Shown: positions 46,026 through 54,445 of the stretch, piece after piece
How the letters are laid out: every line of letters starts with the position of its first letter
Numbering within the stretch: the first letter of the stretch is position 1
From: CBDHFN01 sp965262605
GTDB lineage: Bacteria; Pseudomonadota; Alphaproteobacteria; JASGCL01
Direction of reading: 5' to 3'
Length of the DNA: 64,000 nt
Assembly: GCA_965262605.1 (NCBI GenBank)
Contig: CBDHFN010000003.1
Coordinates: 248,001 to 312,000 of the forward strand
Translations under genes and position numbers: made by a program
Notes under the pieces: model-generated
Told to the model about the DNA's origin: nothing
The model's database searches: none
The model's input: the letters and a program-made list of their open reading frames with translations, nothing else

Positions 46026-47700
46026 ATGAGCGAAGAAATCACCCGAAAATTAGCATTGGCGCGTAATTACCGCCCGCAAAATTTTGCCCAATTAATTGGG
46101 CAAGATGCTATGGTGCAGGTTTTAAAAAACGCCTTTATTCAGGGGCGCATTGCCCAAGCTTATATTTTAACGGGGGTGCGCGGGGTTGGCAAAACCACCA
46201 CGGCGCGCATTATTGCCAAGGCTTTAAATTGCGTGCAATCCACTAAGGGTGTCTTGGCTGACCCTTGCGGTATTTGCGAAAATTGTGTTGCCATTGCAAA
46301 CGACAGGCATATTGATGTCATGGAAATGGATGCGGCGACTCATACAAAAGTTGAAGAAATGCGCGATTTATTAGCCACCGTGCAATATGCGCCGTCTTTG
46401 GGCAAATATAAAGTTTATATTTTGGACGAAGTGCACATGCTATCGCAAAGCAGTTTTAACGCTATGCTGAAAACGCTTGAAGAACCACCTGCGCATATTG
46501 TTTTTTTATTCGCAACCACCGAAATTCGCAAAGTTCCCTTGACAATTTTGTCAAGATGCCAAAGATTTGATTTGCGGCGCGTATCCGAATCAGAATTATC
46601 CTTGCATTATCAAAAAATATGCGATGCTGAAAATATTACCATTGATGCCGATGCCCTGCAAATGATTGCAAGGGCAGCCGATGGCTCAGTGCGCGATGGT
46701 TTGTCGGTTTTAGACCAAGCCATTGCTTTATCTCAAGGGCATATTAGCACCGAATCTATTATATCCATGTTGGGATTAAACGACCGCAGTAAAATTTGGG
46801 AATTATTCGTACAAATTTGCCAAGGCAAATGCCGAAAAATTATTGGCAGATTACCAAGAATTAATTGCCTTTGGCGCAGAACCACGGCATATTTTCACCG
46901 ATTTATCCGAAGCCGTGCATTTATTAACCAAAGCTAATTTATTAAAATCAACCGCACAATTAAAAAGCGCGGGCGAAATTGATAAAAAATATTGCCAAGA
47001 ATTAATGGGTAAAGTCGGATTGAGTGATAGCACCAGAATTTGGCAAGTTTTATTAAAATCTTTGCAAGAAATTGCCATTGCCCCCGATGCTATCATCGCG
47101 GGCGAGATGATATTAATTCGCTTATTATTAATTAATAATAGCCCGTCACCCTTAGAAATCATAAAAAAAATTCAATATCAAAATTTATCGGCGCATAACG
47201 CGCCAGCTTTGCCCAGCGAATCGGCAATGCGCCACAGCAATCCGCAAAACCAAGTTGTGGGCAATGTTGTCATGCAAAATGCGCCATTAGGTAAATCAGC
47301 ACAACAATCGCTGATTATCAGTGATTTTGCGCAAATTGTCGCCCTTGCCAAAGCGCAAGAAGAAATGATTCTTGCCACGAATCTTACAAATAATGTCCAT
47401 TTAGTCAAGCTAACCCATGAATTAAATCAAGCTGGCGAAATGGTCGGGCATTTGGAATTTCGCCCCGCCGATGAAGCGCCTGCCAATTTAGCCCAAGAAT
47501 GCAAAAAATTCTTGCAAAAAATTACCCAAAATCCTTGGAATATATCCTTAGTGCGCGAAGGCGGCGCGGATAGTTTGCGCCAACAGCTTCAGCAAAAAAA
47601 AGCCGATGAATTAGCGAAAATTCAAGAAAATGACGAAGTCATTGCTAATATTTATAAATTTTTTCCCAAAGCAAATATCATCAGTATTAAGGAGATTTAA
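46026..47700 (+). CDS. dnaX: DNA polymerase III tau/gamma subunit (frameshift near 46830)
   Basis: The clamp-loader ATPase, about 557 residues with the frame joined. The AAA+ part has Walker A GVRGVGKTTTARI, the zinc module CGICENC, LDEVHMLSQSSFNAMLKTLEEPP (Walker B/sensor) and SRCQRFDLRRV. Frame 1 (46026-46937) changes to frame 2 (46843-47700) around GGCAAATGCCGAAAAATTATT; removing one base restores GKAEKLLADYQEL. The tau C-terminus is short and ends near KANIISIKEI. No classic A-AAA-AAG slippery heptamer is seen. The dnaX stop overlaps the ybaB start. Confidence 0.9.
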
Positions 47701-48017
47701 TGTTTGGTAATTTCACCGATATAATGAAGCAAGCATCGCAAATGCAGGCTAAATTCCAAGAAATGCAAGACCAAGTCGCGCAATTAACCGAAACTGGTTC
47801 AAGCGGTGGCAATGCCGTTAAAGTTATTATGAGCGGTGATGGCATGGTAAGCCATGTTGAAATTGACCCTAAATTAATGAATGATGCCGAAGTTTTAGCC
47901 GATTTAATTAAAGCCGCAACCAATGATGCCCGCAAAAAAATTAAATTGAAACAAGAAGAATTTACCAAAAATACATTTGGTGGTTTATTGCCGCCGGGTA
48001 TGAAATTACCCTTTTAA
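47700..48017 (+). CDS. ybaB: Nucleoid-associated protein YbaB/EbfC
   Basis: A small DNA-binding protein of 105 residues acting as a dimeric nucleoid protein. It has the family start NFTDIMKQASQMQAKFQEMQ, the VSHVEIDPKLM segment and the C-terminal GGLLPPGMKLPF. Its start shares the A of the dnaX stop (TAATG). recR, which normally follows dnaX-ybaB, is replaced here by a meaB-like gene. Confidence 0.92.
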   Translation: MFGNFTDIMKQASQMQAKFQEMQDQVAQLTETGSSGGNAVKVIMSGDGMVSHVEIDPKLMNDAEVLADLIKAATNDARKKIKLKQEEFTKNTFGGLLPPGMKLPF

Positions 48018-48019
48018 TT

Positions 48020-48982
48020 ATGGCACAAGCTCACGCGCCATTCATGCCTTTATCACAATGGGCGTTGGCGATTGCGCAAAATAATCGGCGCGCTTTGGCA
48101 AAAGCCTTAACTTTAATTGAATCAAATTTAGCCGCTGATATAATTTTGGCGCGGCAATTAATGGCGTTATTACCGATGAAGCAAGCTTGGCGTATTGGTA
48201 TTACGGGCACACCGGGGGCGGGTAAATCAACTTTTATTGAAAATTTTGGCATGTATTTAATTAAGCTTGGCTTTAAACCCGCAATTTTGGCGATTGACCC
48301 TGCTTCGTTGCTGGGTGGCGGTGCCATCATGGGCGATAAAACCCGCATGGAATTATTATCCCGTCAAGAAAACGCTTTTATTCGCCCATCATCAGCGTTG
48401 GGTTCGTCAGTGCATAAACGCAGTTTTGAAGCAATTCGCTGTTGCGAAGCGGCGGGATATAACCCAATTATTTTGGAAACAATTGGCGTGGGGCAATCCG
48501 AAACCCATTCTGCATCGCTTACCGATATGTTTTGCGTGGTGATTCAACCCGCCGGTGGCGATGAATTACAAGCAATGAAGCGCGGCATTATGGAATTAGC
48601 CGACATGGTGATAATTAATAAGTCCGATGGCGAATATAAAAGCCTAAGCGCGAAAACCGAAGCAGATTATAAAATTGCCTTGAAATTAATGATGCCGCAA
48701 TTACCCAATTGGCAAATTCCGGTGCAACCCGTATCATCGCTATATCAAGAAAATTTTGACAAAATTTTTAAGCATATTCAAGATTTTATGCAATTATCCC
48801 AAGATTCTGGGTATTGGCAACAAAAACGGCAATCGCAAAATAAAGAATTTTTTCAGCAATTATTATTTGATTATTGGCTTGCCCAAGCCCAAGAAAATCC
48901 GATTTATCGTGAAATCAGCGAAAAAATCGCGACGCAATCTGACGCGAATCCATTTGCGATATATGCCTTGATTGCGCAATGA
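48020..48982 (+). CDS. meaB: MeaB/ArgK-type GTPase (methylmalonyl-CoA mutase chaperone family)
   Basis: A G3E-family P-loop GTPase of 320 residues. G1 is ITGTPGAGKST (residues 58-68), ILAIDPAS and GDKTRMELLSRQENAF follow, then IILETIGVGQSETHSASL (G3 region) and VIINKSDG (G4). It protects B12-dependent methylmalonyl-CoA mutase in known members. No mutase gene is in the window. It follows ybaB by 2 nt, in the position usually held by recR. Its stop lies inside the flank of the repeat at 48990. Confidence 0.88.
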   Translation: MAQAHAPFMPLSQWALAIAQNNRRALAKALTLIESNLAADIILARQLMALLPMKQAWRIGITGTPGAGKSTFIENFGMYLIKLGFKPAILAIDPASLLGGGAIMGDKTRMELLSRQENAFIRPSSALGSSVHKRSFEAIRCCEAAGYNPIILETIGVGQSETHSASLTDMFCVVIQPAGGDELQAMKRGIMELADMVIINKSDGEYKSLSAKTEADYKIALKLMMPQLPNWQIPVQPVSSLYQENFDKIFKHIQDFMQLSQDSGYWQQKRQSQNKEFFQQLLFDYWLAQAQENPIYREISEKIATQSDANPFAIYALIAQ

Positions 48983-48989
48983 ATTTAAT

Positions 48990-49042
48990 ATCAAAATTTG
49001 ACCAATTGATTTATTTTAAATCAATTAGGTGTTTTGACTATA
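48990..49042. repeat. Palindromic repeat between convergent genes
   Basis: The inner hairpin has ACC-AATTGATTT (49001-49012) pairing with AAATCAATT-A-GGT (49018-49030), a 12-bp stem with one bulge. An outer stem TCAAAA/TTTTGA encloses it. It is a diverged copy of the element at 17435-17491. The stop codon of the minus-strand gene (49025-49027) lies inside the hairpin arm, so the element probably arrived or evolved over the gene end. It can terminate transcription from both sides. Confidence 0.7.
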
Positions 49043-50650
49043 ATCAGAATATATACTCATTAAAAATTCCATTTGTTCTATATAATCTTTATGAATGGCT
49101 TGGGGTTGGTGATGTTTTAATAAATAATAGGTAAAATCATAGGATTTTTTTGCTTCCTGATGAAAGCTTATCGGCATATTTGCCGCCAAAGCATAGGCAA
49201 GAAAATCAGTGTAGCTATAATTTGCATCCATTATAATTGCCCTTGAATTTTGGCATAAAAATTGTCCAGCTGCAAAAAAATGTTCAAAATTATATTGACA
49301 AAAGGCAAGTTCCTTGCCGCAATATTCATTGATTGCTTGGGTTAAAAGCGAATATTTTTCGGCTAATTCACACCCGACAATAAGTATTTTTTTATTCAGA
49401 ATTTTCGTAATTTCCCCCAAAATCCGTGGGGTATTATGATTTAATTGATGGGGTTTGACCAGAACCCCTAAAAAATATTCGGGTTTGGGGTTATTTATTG
49501 CTTGCCATTTCGGAATATTGGGCGTTATTTCGCTTGGCAGCCCATGAATTTTTAACCCAATATTAATATCATAATATTGGCTATGATGCAATGAAATTTC
49601 TGGGTTAACCCCCTTGATAATATGGGCTAATTCATGATGATACCACGGATTCATCATGAATATCTGCTTGCATCCATCATTATGAATTATTTGCGCAATC
49701 GTATGCGGGCTACATTTAGAGAGATTTCGGGAATTTTTTGCCATCATGGCGACTAAATCGCGGTTGCTGGTTTCATATATAATTGCATCATCGCCATAAA
49801 AATTTAAAATAGTTTGTAATTGCGTAAATTGGGAATAATTTTTCCATAATTCACTATGAATAAATACTGCAACAAAATGTTTTTGCGCTTTAATGGTAAA
49901 TACAGATTTAATGGGCTTGATGGGTATATCTGGTAATAACGAGAGCAAATAACTATGGTCTTGCCCGATTAGCTCATTTTGAAAATTTTCCATAATATGC
50001 CCGACAATCGGCGCGACATATTCTTCATATTCTTCAATATAATCAAGGGCTTTGTCCAAATTCCCCAATGAAATATTAAGATTAATCGCGATAGCCAACA
50101 TGCGCGGGTCTGACAAAATAAAGGCTGGCACAGATGGCAATAAATTTAATATTTGCAATCCAAGCCGCGCGTCTTGCATATATTGCCAAAGGTTAATCCA
50201 ATTATCAACAATATTTGGGTCATTAATAATTTTTTGCGTCAAGCGATCCAAGTCGTTTTGTGGTTCATTTTCAGCAAATTTCTTGATTCTAAATAAGGGA
50301 AAATTGGGTAATAATTCTTCATATTCGCGTTGCAAAGGATAGGCTAATAAATATTTTTTGATAAATTTGCAATCATTTTGATTATTTAATTCTTGGGCAA
50401 TTTCATGGGCAAGCACCAGCCCTAAGGAAAATTCGGGGTTAATATTAAATAAATTATTGCATCGTTCTTGGGCGGCGGTTAATTTATTTTGCCGCAATGC
50501 CATTAATATTTTAAAATATTCGCTGATTTCATGATTAAAAACCCCAGAATCAAGGGTTTTTTGGCATAATTCATTAAGAATGGTTTCATTGCCCAATAAT
50601 ATCACAAAATGAAATTGCTGTATTAAGGAATTGGGAATGTTAATTGCCAT
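49025..50650 (-). CDS. Large protein coupled to flagellin; possible flagellin glycosyltransferase
   Basis: A 541-residue cytoplasmic protein of unrecognised exact family. The first ~250 residues are helical repeats resembling TPR (FNHEISEYFKILMALRQNKLTAAQERCNNLFNINPEF). The C-terminal part looks like a nucleotide-sugar-binding or GT-B-like Rossmann domain (ILIVGCELAEKYSLLTQAI, IIMDANYSYTDFLAYALAANMPISF). The ATG shares a base with the flagellin stop, so it is translated with flagellin. TPR plus C-terminal GT organisation and flagellin linkage suggest flagellin modification, but this is inference; no catalytic motif was identified. Confidence 0.7.
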   Translation of the reverse strand: MAINIPNSLIQQFHFVILLGNETILNELCQKTLDSGVFNHEISEYFKILMALRQNKLTAAQERCNNLFNINPEFSLGLVLAHEIAQELNNQNDCKFIKKYLLAYPLQREYEELLPNFPLFRIKKFAENEPQNDLDRLTQKIINDPNIVDNWINLWQYMQDARLGLQILNLLPSVPAFILSDPRMLAIAINLNISLGNLDKALDYIEEYEEYVAPIVGHIMENFQNELIGQDHSYLLSLLPDIPIKPIKSVFTIKAQKHFVAVFIHSELWKNYSQFTQLQTILNFYGDDAIIYETSNRDLVAMMAKNSRNLSKCSPHTIAQIIHNDGCKQIFMMNPWYHHELAHIIKGVNPEISLHHSQYYDINIGLKIHGLPSEITPNIPKWQAINNPKPEYFLGVLVKPHQLNHNTPRILGEITKILNKKILIVGCELAEKYSLLTQAINEYCGKELAFCQYNFEHFFAAGQFLCQNSRAIIMDANYSYTDFLAYALAANMPISFHQEAKKSYDFTYYLLKHHQPQAIHKDYIEQMEFLMSIYSDYSQNT

Positions 50651-51627
50651 TATCCCAAAAGATTCAAAATAGCTTTTTGATTGTCGGTTGATATTTTCAA
50701 CGATTGTAAGCCCAATTGCTGACGAGTTTGCAAGGCAACTAAATTTGCACCTTCTTCGTTTAAGTCGGCAAGGGTTAATTTTTCAGAACCGGTTGTTAAT
50801 TCATTAACATATGCCTTGGTATATTTTAAACGCACATTTAAAATACCCACATTATTGCCAAAATATGCCGCATGACTTCGCACCCTGTCAATCGCTTTGT
50901 CAATGGACGCCAAAATTTGATCAATTTTTGCGTAATTACTATTATTTTGTCCGATTAAATCAAACCCCCCTGCAAAAATTGCATTACTGGCAATTAAAGC
51001 AGCAGCAGCGGGCACATTTGCAATTGCGAATTTTGATAATAAAATATTACCCGTGCTATCAAATACCGCATTGGAAAAAATCGCATGGTCAACTTGATCC
51101 TGTAAAATTAAGGGGTTGGCGGTATTAAATGCGGTTGCGTTCAGATTCAAACCACCAACTACCAGCGTGCTGGTTGATCTTGTGCCAAATTTTACTTTAA
51201 GCGCCGAAGAGGTGCGGGCTAATAAATCCACGCCATTATATTTTGCGTCTTCAATGATATTATGAATTTGTTTGCCAAGCTCTTTAAATTGCCTTGTGGC
51301 AGCTTGCCGTTCAATCTGGGTTTGCGAACGGGTTGAATCAACTAAGCCTTTAATTTGCGATAATAAATCTTCAATCGCCTGAATACCATTTAAGTAGGCG
51401 TTAATTGCGCTTACACCTTGGTCAATACCCTCTTTGAGGGTATTAAAATCCGTGGCTGTGTCTGACAAGACCTTAGCGCGAAAAAATGTAACCGCACCAT
51501 CTAGAACCGTGTTAACTTTCTTTCCAGAAGCCAACCGCCCTTGGGTGCGCGCTGATAACTCATCAACCCCCTGCAAAGTTAGCAGGTTGCGTCTTTGTGA
51601 ATTTGAAAGCGAAACATCGCTAGTCAT
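50650..51627 (-). CDS. Flagellin
   Basis: The filament subunit, 325 residues, exported by the flagellar type III apparatus. The N-terminal D0/D1 helices are visible in SLSNSQRRNLLTLQGVDELSARTQGRLASGKKV and the C-terminal helices in LKYTKAYVNELTTGSEKLTLADLNEEGANLVALQTRQQLGLQSL. The hypervariable centre is short (about residues 140-210). An AAGGAT ribosome-binding site precedes ATG, and is part of a small hairpin in the leader. The downstream gene is coupled by a stop/start overlap. No other flagellar genes are in the window. Confidence 0.9.
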   Translation of the reverse strand: MTSDVSLSNSQRRNLLTLQGVDELSARTQGRLASGKKVNTVLDGAVTFFRAKVLSDTATDFNTLKEGIDQGVSAINAYLNGIQAIEDLLSQIKGLVDSTRSQTQIERQAATRQFKELGKQIHNIIEDAKYNGVDLLARTSSALKVKFGTRSTSTLVVGGLNLNATAFNTANPLILQDQVDHAIFSNAVFDSTGNILLSKFAIANVPAAAALIASNAIFAGGFDLIGQNNSNYAKIDQILASIDKAIDRVRSHAAYFGNNVGILNVRLKYTKAYVNELTTGSEKLTLADLNEEGANLVALQTRQQLGLQSLKISTDNQKAILNLLG

Positions 51628-51635
51628 GAGCTTAA

Positions 51636-51664
51636 TATCCTTCTGGATACTTATACCCGTATAA
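51636..51664 (-). promoter_or_regulatory. Flagellin mRNA leader: ribosome-binding-site hairpin and adjacent palindrome
   Basis: Read on the minus strand, TATCC-AGAA-GGATA (51636-51649) would fold so that the AAGGAT Shine-Dalgarno lies in the loop and 3' arm. Immediately upstream is TTATAC-CC-GTATAA (51651-51664), a 6-2-6 palindrome. This could regulate flagellin translation. The rest of the 263-bp gap up to the next gene is AT-rich without a recognisable sigma-28 or sigma-54 promoter. Confidence 0.4.
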
Positions 51665-51890
51665 TTTTTATTATCGTGGCAATAAGCTTTGTTTTAAACT
51701 TGTTAAAATCAAACATTTGGTTATCTTTTAACGGCTTGCAAAATATATTGCATTATTTATGCCAATTTTAATTTATTGTTAAATTTCAATGCTATATATA
51801 TTGTTGCTAAAATAATTTTTTATGTTCGCCCCCTATTTTGCGAATATTTTATTGATTGACAAAAATATATATTAATATATAAATTTAATT

Positions 51891-52601
51891 ATGACAAAAA
51901 AAATAAAAAATTATGAATATTATGGTGCCTTAACCCAATATTTTCGCTGGTATCAAGTTTATGAATGCGAATTTACGCCAAATACTATTGCCAATCAGCT
52001 TGATATTCTTAGCGATGATATTGAAATAACTTCGCAAGCTGGCACAATAAAAGGTAAAAAAAATTACCCCGATAGATTAAAATTATTTAAGGGCTGGCAA
52101 AATGCCCACCATGTCAATAATTATGAAATAAAAATGATTGAAGAAAATTTAATTAATCTTCAAGCAAATATTACATACCAAAATATTCGCCCCGACACCA
52201 GCAGGCATAGTTATAACATATTTTATGATACAATATTAATACCCCAAAAAAATAATTTGCCTTTATTTCAATCGGTAAAAATCACAGCAACGGGGATTAT
52301 TAACGAATTTAATTTTCAAGAATCTTATAGCGAAAATCGGGTCAAATCATTAATTTATTATTACTTATTTTTATATCATCAAGGCATTCAAGATAAAAAT
52401 ACCCATAATGAAATTTTTTGCGAATCGTTAAATAATCATCAATTAACAAATTTTGAACCAGAAAATATACAAATAATACCAGATAAAAATAGTATTATTG
52501 GTAATTTTAACGACAAAATCAGCAATAAAATTCATGAATGGCGGGTAATTAATGATAAAAATCAAAGATTTGCGCAAATTAAAAATATTAGCATATTGTA
52601 A
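51891..52601 (+). CDS. Hypothetical protein with NTF2/SnoaL-like N-terminal half
   Basis: A 236-residue soluble protein of unrecognised family. The N-terminal half (LTQYFRWYQVYECEFTPNTIANQLDILSDDIEITSQAGTIKG...) has the spacing of a SnoaL/NTF2 fold, a cone-shaped small domain. The C-terminal half has aromatic runs (SLIYYYLFLYHQG) and no catalytic motif. It is flanked by divergent flagellin and downstream ccmC. No Shine-Dalgarno is evident before ATG. It could be a cyclase-like or scaffold protein. Confidence 0.65.
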   Translation: MTKKIKNYEYYGALTQYFRWYQVYECEFTPNTIANQLDILSDDIEITSQAGTIKGKKNYPDRLKLFKGWQNAHHVNNYEIKMIEENLINLQANITYQNIRPDTSRHSYNIFYDTILIPQKNNLPLFQSVKITATGIINEFNFQESYSENRVKSLIYYYLFLYHQGIQDKNTHNEIFCESLNNHQLTNFEPENIQIIPDKNSIIGNFNDKISNKIHEWRVINDKNQRFAQIKNISIL

Positions 52602-52643
52602 AATTAATTATAATATGGTAAATCTGAAAAAAAACGGGGAAAA

Positions 52644-53357
52644 ATGTATTTAGCCAACCCAACGAAAATTACTAATATTTTAAAATTTTGCTTAAAATAT
52701 GCTTATTTATTGGCAATTTTAAGCGTAATAAGTTTTATATATTGCGCATTTTATTTATCGCCAAGCGACTATCAGCAAGGCGAAACAGTGCGCATTATGT
52801 ATATTCATGTCCCTGCGGCTTATATGGCGGTTTTTATTTATGGTGCGATGGCGTGCATGGCAATTTTTTATTTAGTTTGGCGGCATGAAACGGCTTTTTG
52901 CGCCATTGAAGCATTATTACCAATTGGCTGGGTATTCACAACGATATGTTTAATCACTGGTTCATTATGGGGTAAGCCAATGTGGGGGACATATTGGGTT
53001 TGGGACGCAAGGCTTACTTCCGTTTTTATTTTATGGATATTATATATAATATCATTGATGTTGCGCCATAGTTTTGATTCGCGCGAAGCCATGAAAAAAC
53101 CTTTATCCATCATAATTTTAGTCGGCGCGTTGAATATTCCCATCATAAAATTTTCCGTTGAATGGTGGAATAGCCTGCATCAAGGCGCGTCTTTAATGCG
53201 TTTAGATGGTCCTTCAATGGATATTAATATGTTTTATGCTTTATTAAATGGCATATTATTATTTAATTTATTGACATTTATTATATTTGCATGGCGATTA
53301 ATGGTTATTTTTGCCGAACATAAACAAAAAAAATGGAATATTCGCCATGAATCATGA
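52644..53357 (+). CDS. ccmC: Heme exporter CcmC
   Basis: A cytochrome c maturation membrane protein of 237 residues that helps load heme onto CcmE. Six transmembrane helices are visible. The tryptophan-rich periplasmic motif is WGTYWVWDARLTS, with heme-ligand His in YIHVPAAYM. The C-terminal SLMRLDGPSMDINM is typical. ccmD follows with an 11-nt overlap. ccmA, ccmB, ccmE and ccmF are not in the window. Confidence 0.93.
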   Translation: MYLANPTKITNILKFCLKYAYLLAILSVISFIYCAFYLSPSDYQQGETVRIMYIHVPAAYMAVFIYGAMACMAIFYLVWRHETAFCAIEALLPIGWVFTTICLITGSLWGKPMWGTYWVWDARLTSVFILWILYIISLMLRHSFDSREAMKKPLSIIILVGALNIPIIKFSVEWWNSLHQGASLMRLDGPSMDINMFYALLNGILLFNLLTFIIFAWRLMVIFAEHKQKKWNIRHES

Positions 53358-53484
53358 TTTTTTTATTTATTCAGCCTATGGATTAACTTGTTTATTATTA
53401 TTGATTTTAATTATTTATAATTATAAACAATTTCATAAAATTAAAAAATTATTTTTTCAGCCAAAGGATAAAAATGAAAACTAA
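53347..53484 (+). CDS. ccmD: Heme exporter protein CcmD
   Basis: A 45-residue membrane protein, too short for a standard ORF cut-off. ATG 53347 lies 11 nt inside ccmC. The sequence MNHDFFIYSAYGLTCLLLLI has the CcmD pattern of aromatic residues, then SAYG and a single transmembrane helix with a Lys-rich cytoplasmic tail (YKQFHKIKKLF). CcmD bridges CcmABC and CcmE. Its last 11 nt overlap the next gene's start. Confidence 0.75.
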   Translation: MNHDFFIYSAYGLTCLLLLILIIYNYKQFHKIKKLFFQPKDKNEN

Positions 53485-54445
53485 AATATTAATCTTAGGG
53501 GCAACGGGATTTATCGGGCGCAATATGGTTAATTATTTTGCGAAAAACCCCAATAATGAAATTACTGCGGTGCATTATAAGCGTCCCGCCTTTGATTGTG
53601 AAAATGTTAAGTTTATTCGCGGTGATTTATGCCAAAGCGATTTTGTCAATCAAGTTATTGACGAATGCGATATTATTATTCAAGCTGCCGCAACAACTTC
53701 GGGGTCAAAAGATATTATTACCCGCCCATTTATTCATGTCACCGATAATGCGGTGATGAATAGTTTAATTTTTCGCCGCGCCTTTGAGCAAAAAGTAAAA
53801 AAATTAATATTTTTTAGTTGCACAGTGATGTATCCATCATCGGATAAACCCTTAAAAGAATCAGATTTTGATGCGAACAAGCCGTTGCATTCGCGGTATT
53901 TTGGCGTCGGCAACACAAAATTATATTTGGAAAAAATGGGGGAATTTTTTAGCCAGATTGGCGAAACGCAATATACCATGATTCGCCATAGTAATATTTA
54001 TGGTCCGCATGATAAATTTGACTTGGAACGAAGCCATGTTTTTGGCGCAACGATTACCAAAGTTATGCAAGCGGATAAAAACATGGTAATTTGGGGCACA
54101 GGCGAAGAGGCACGGGATTTATTGCATGTTAATGATTTATGCGATTTTGTTGATTGCGCCCTTAAAAATCAGCCGATAAAATATGGATTATATAATTGTG
54201 GGTCTGGTTATGCGATAAAAATCAAGGATTTAGTCGCGAAAATCATTCAACATTCGGGTAAAAACTTAACAATTAGCCATGATTACTCACAACCCAGCAT
54301 ACCAACCAGCTTATTTTTAGATTGTCAAAAAGCAAAAAATGACATTGGCTGGCAGGCAAAAACCAATTTAGATGATGGCATTAAAGATATATTATATTGG
54401 TGGCGCGCCCATATTAACCCAGATACATTAAAGGAAATAGCATGA
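53474..54445 (+). CDS. NAD-dependent epimerase/dehydratase (GDP-fucose-synthase-like)
   Basis: An extended-SDR enzyme of 323 residues acting on nucleotide sugars. The N-terminal Rossmann motif is GATGFIGRNMV. NIYGPHDKFDLERSHVFGATITKV resembles the GDP-fucose synthase segment. The catalytic Y-x3-K is unusual: RYFGVGNTKLYLEK has the Lys in place, while the Tyr position is Val and the nearest Tyr is three residues earlier. The gene overlaps the next by 4 nt. With the next two genes it forms an operon for sugar-nucleotide metabolism. Confidence 0.8.
   Translation: MKTKILILGATGFIGRNMVNYFAKNPNNEITAVHYKRPAFDCENVKFIRGDLCQSDFVNQVIDECDIIIQAAATTSGSKDIITRPFIHVTDNAVMNSLIFRRAFEQKVKKLIFFSCTVMYPSSDKPLKESDFDANKPLHSRYFGVGNTKLYLEKMGEFFSQIGETQYTMIRHSNIYGPHDKFDLERSHVFGATITKVMQADKNMVIWGTGEEARDLLHVNDLCDFVDCALKNQPIKYGLYNCGSGYAIKIKDLVAKIIQHSGKNLTISHDYSQPSIPTSLFLDCQKAKNDIGWQAKTNLDDGIKDILYWWRAHINPDTLKEIA

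Noticed and set aside
46815..46840. Programmed frameshift in dnaX as a firm call
   Set aside because: Direction is +1 rather than -1, no slippery heptamer is present, and nine other frameshifts occur nearby, so error is more likely.
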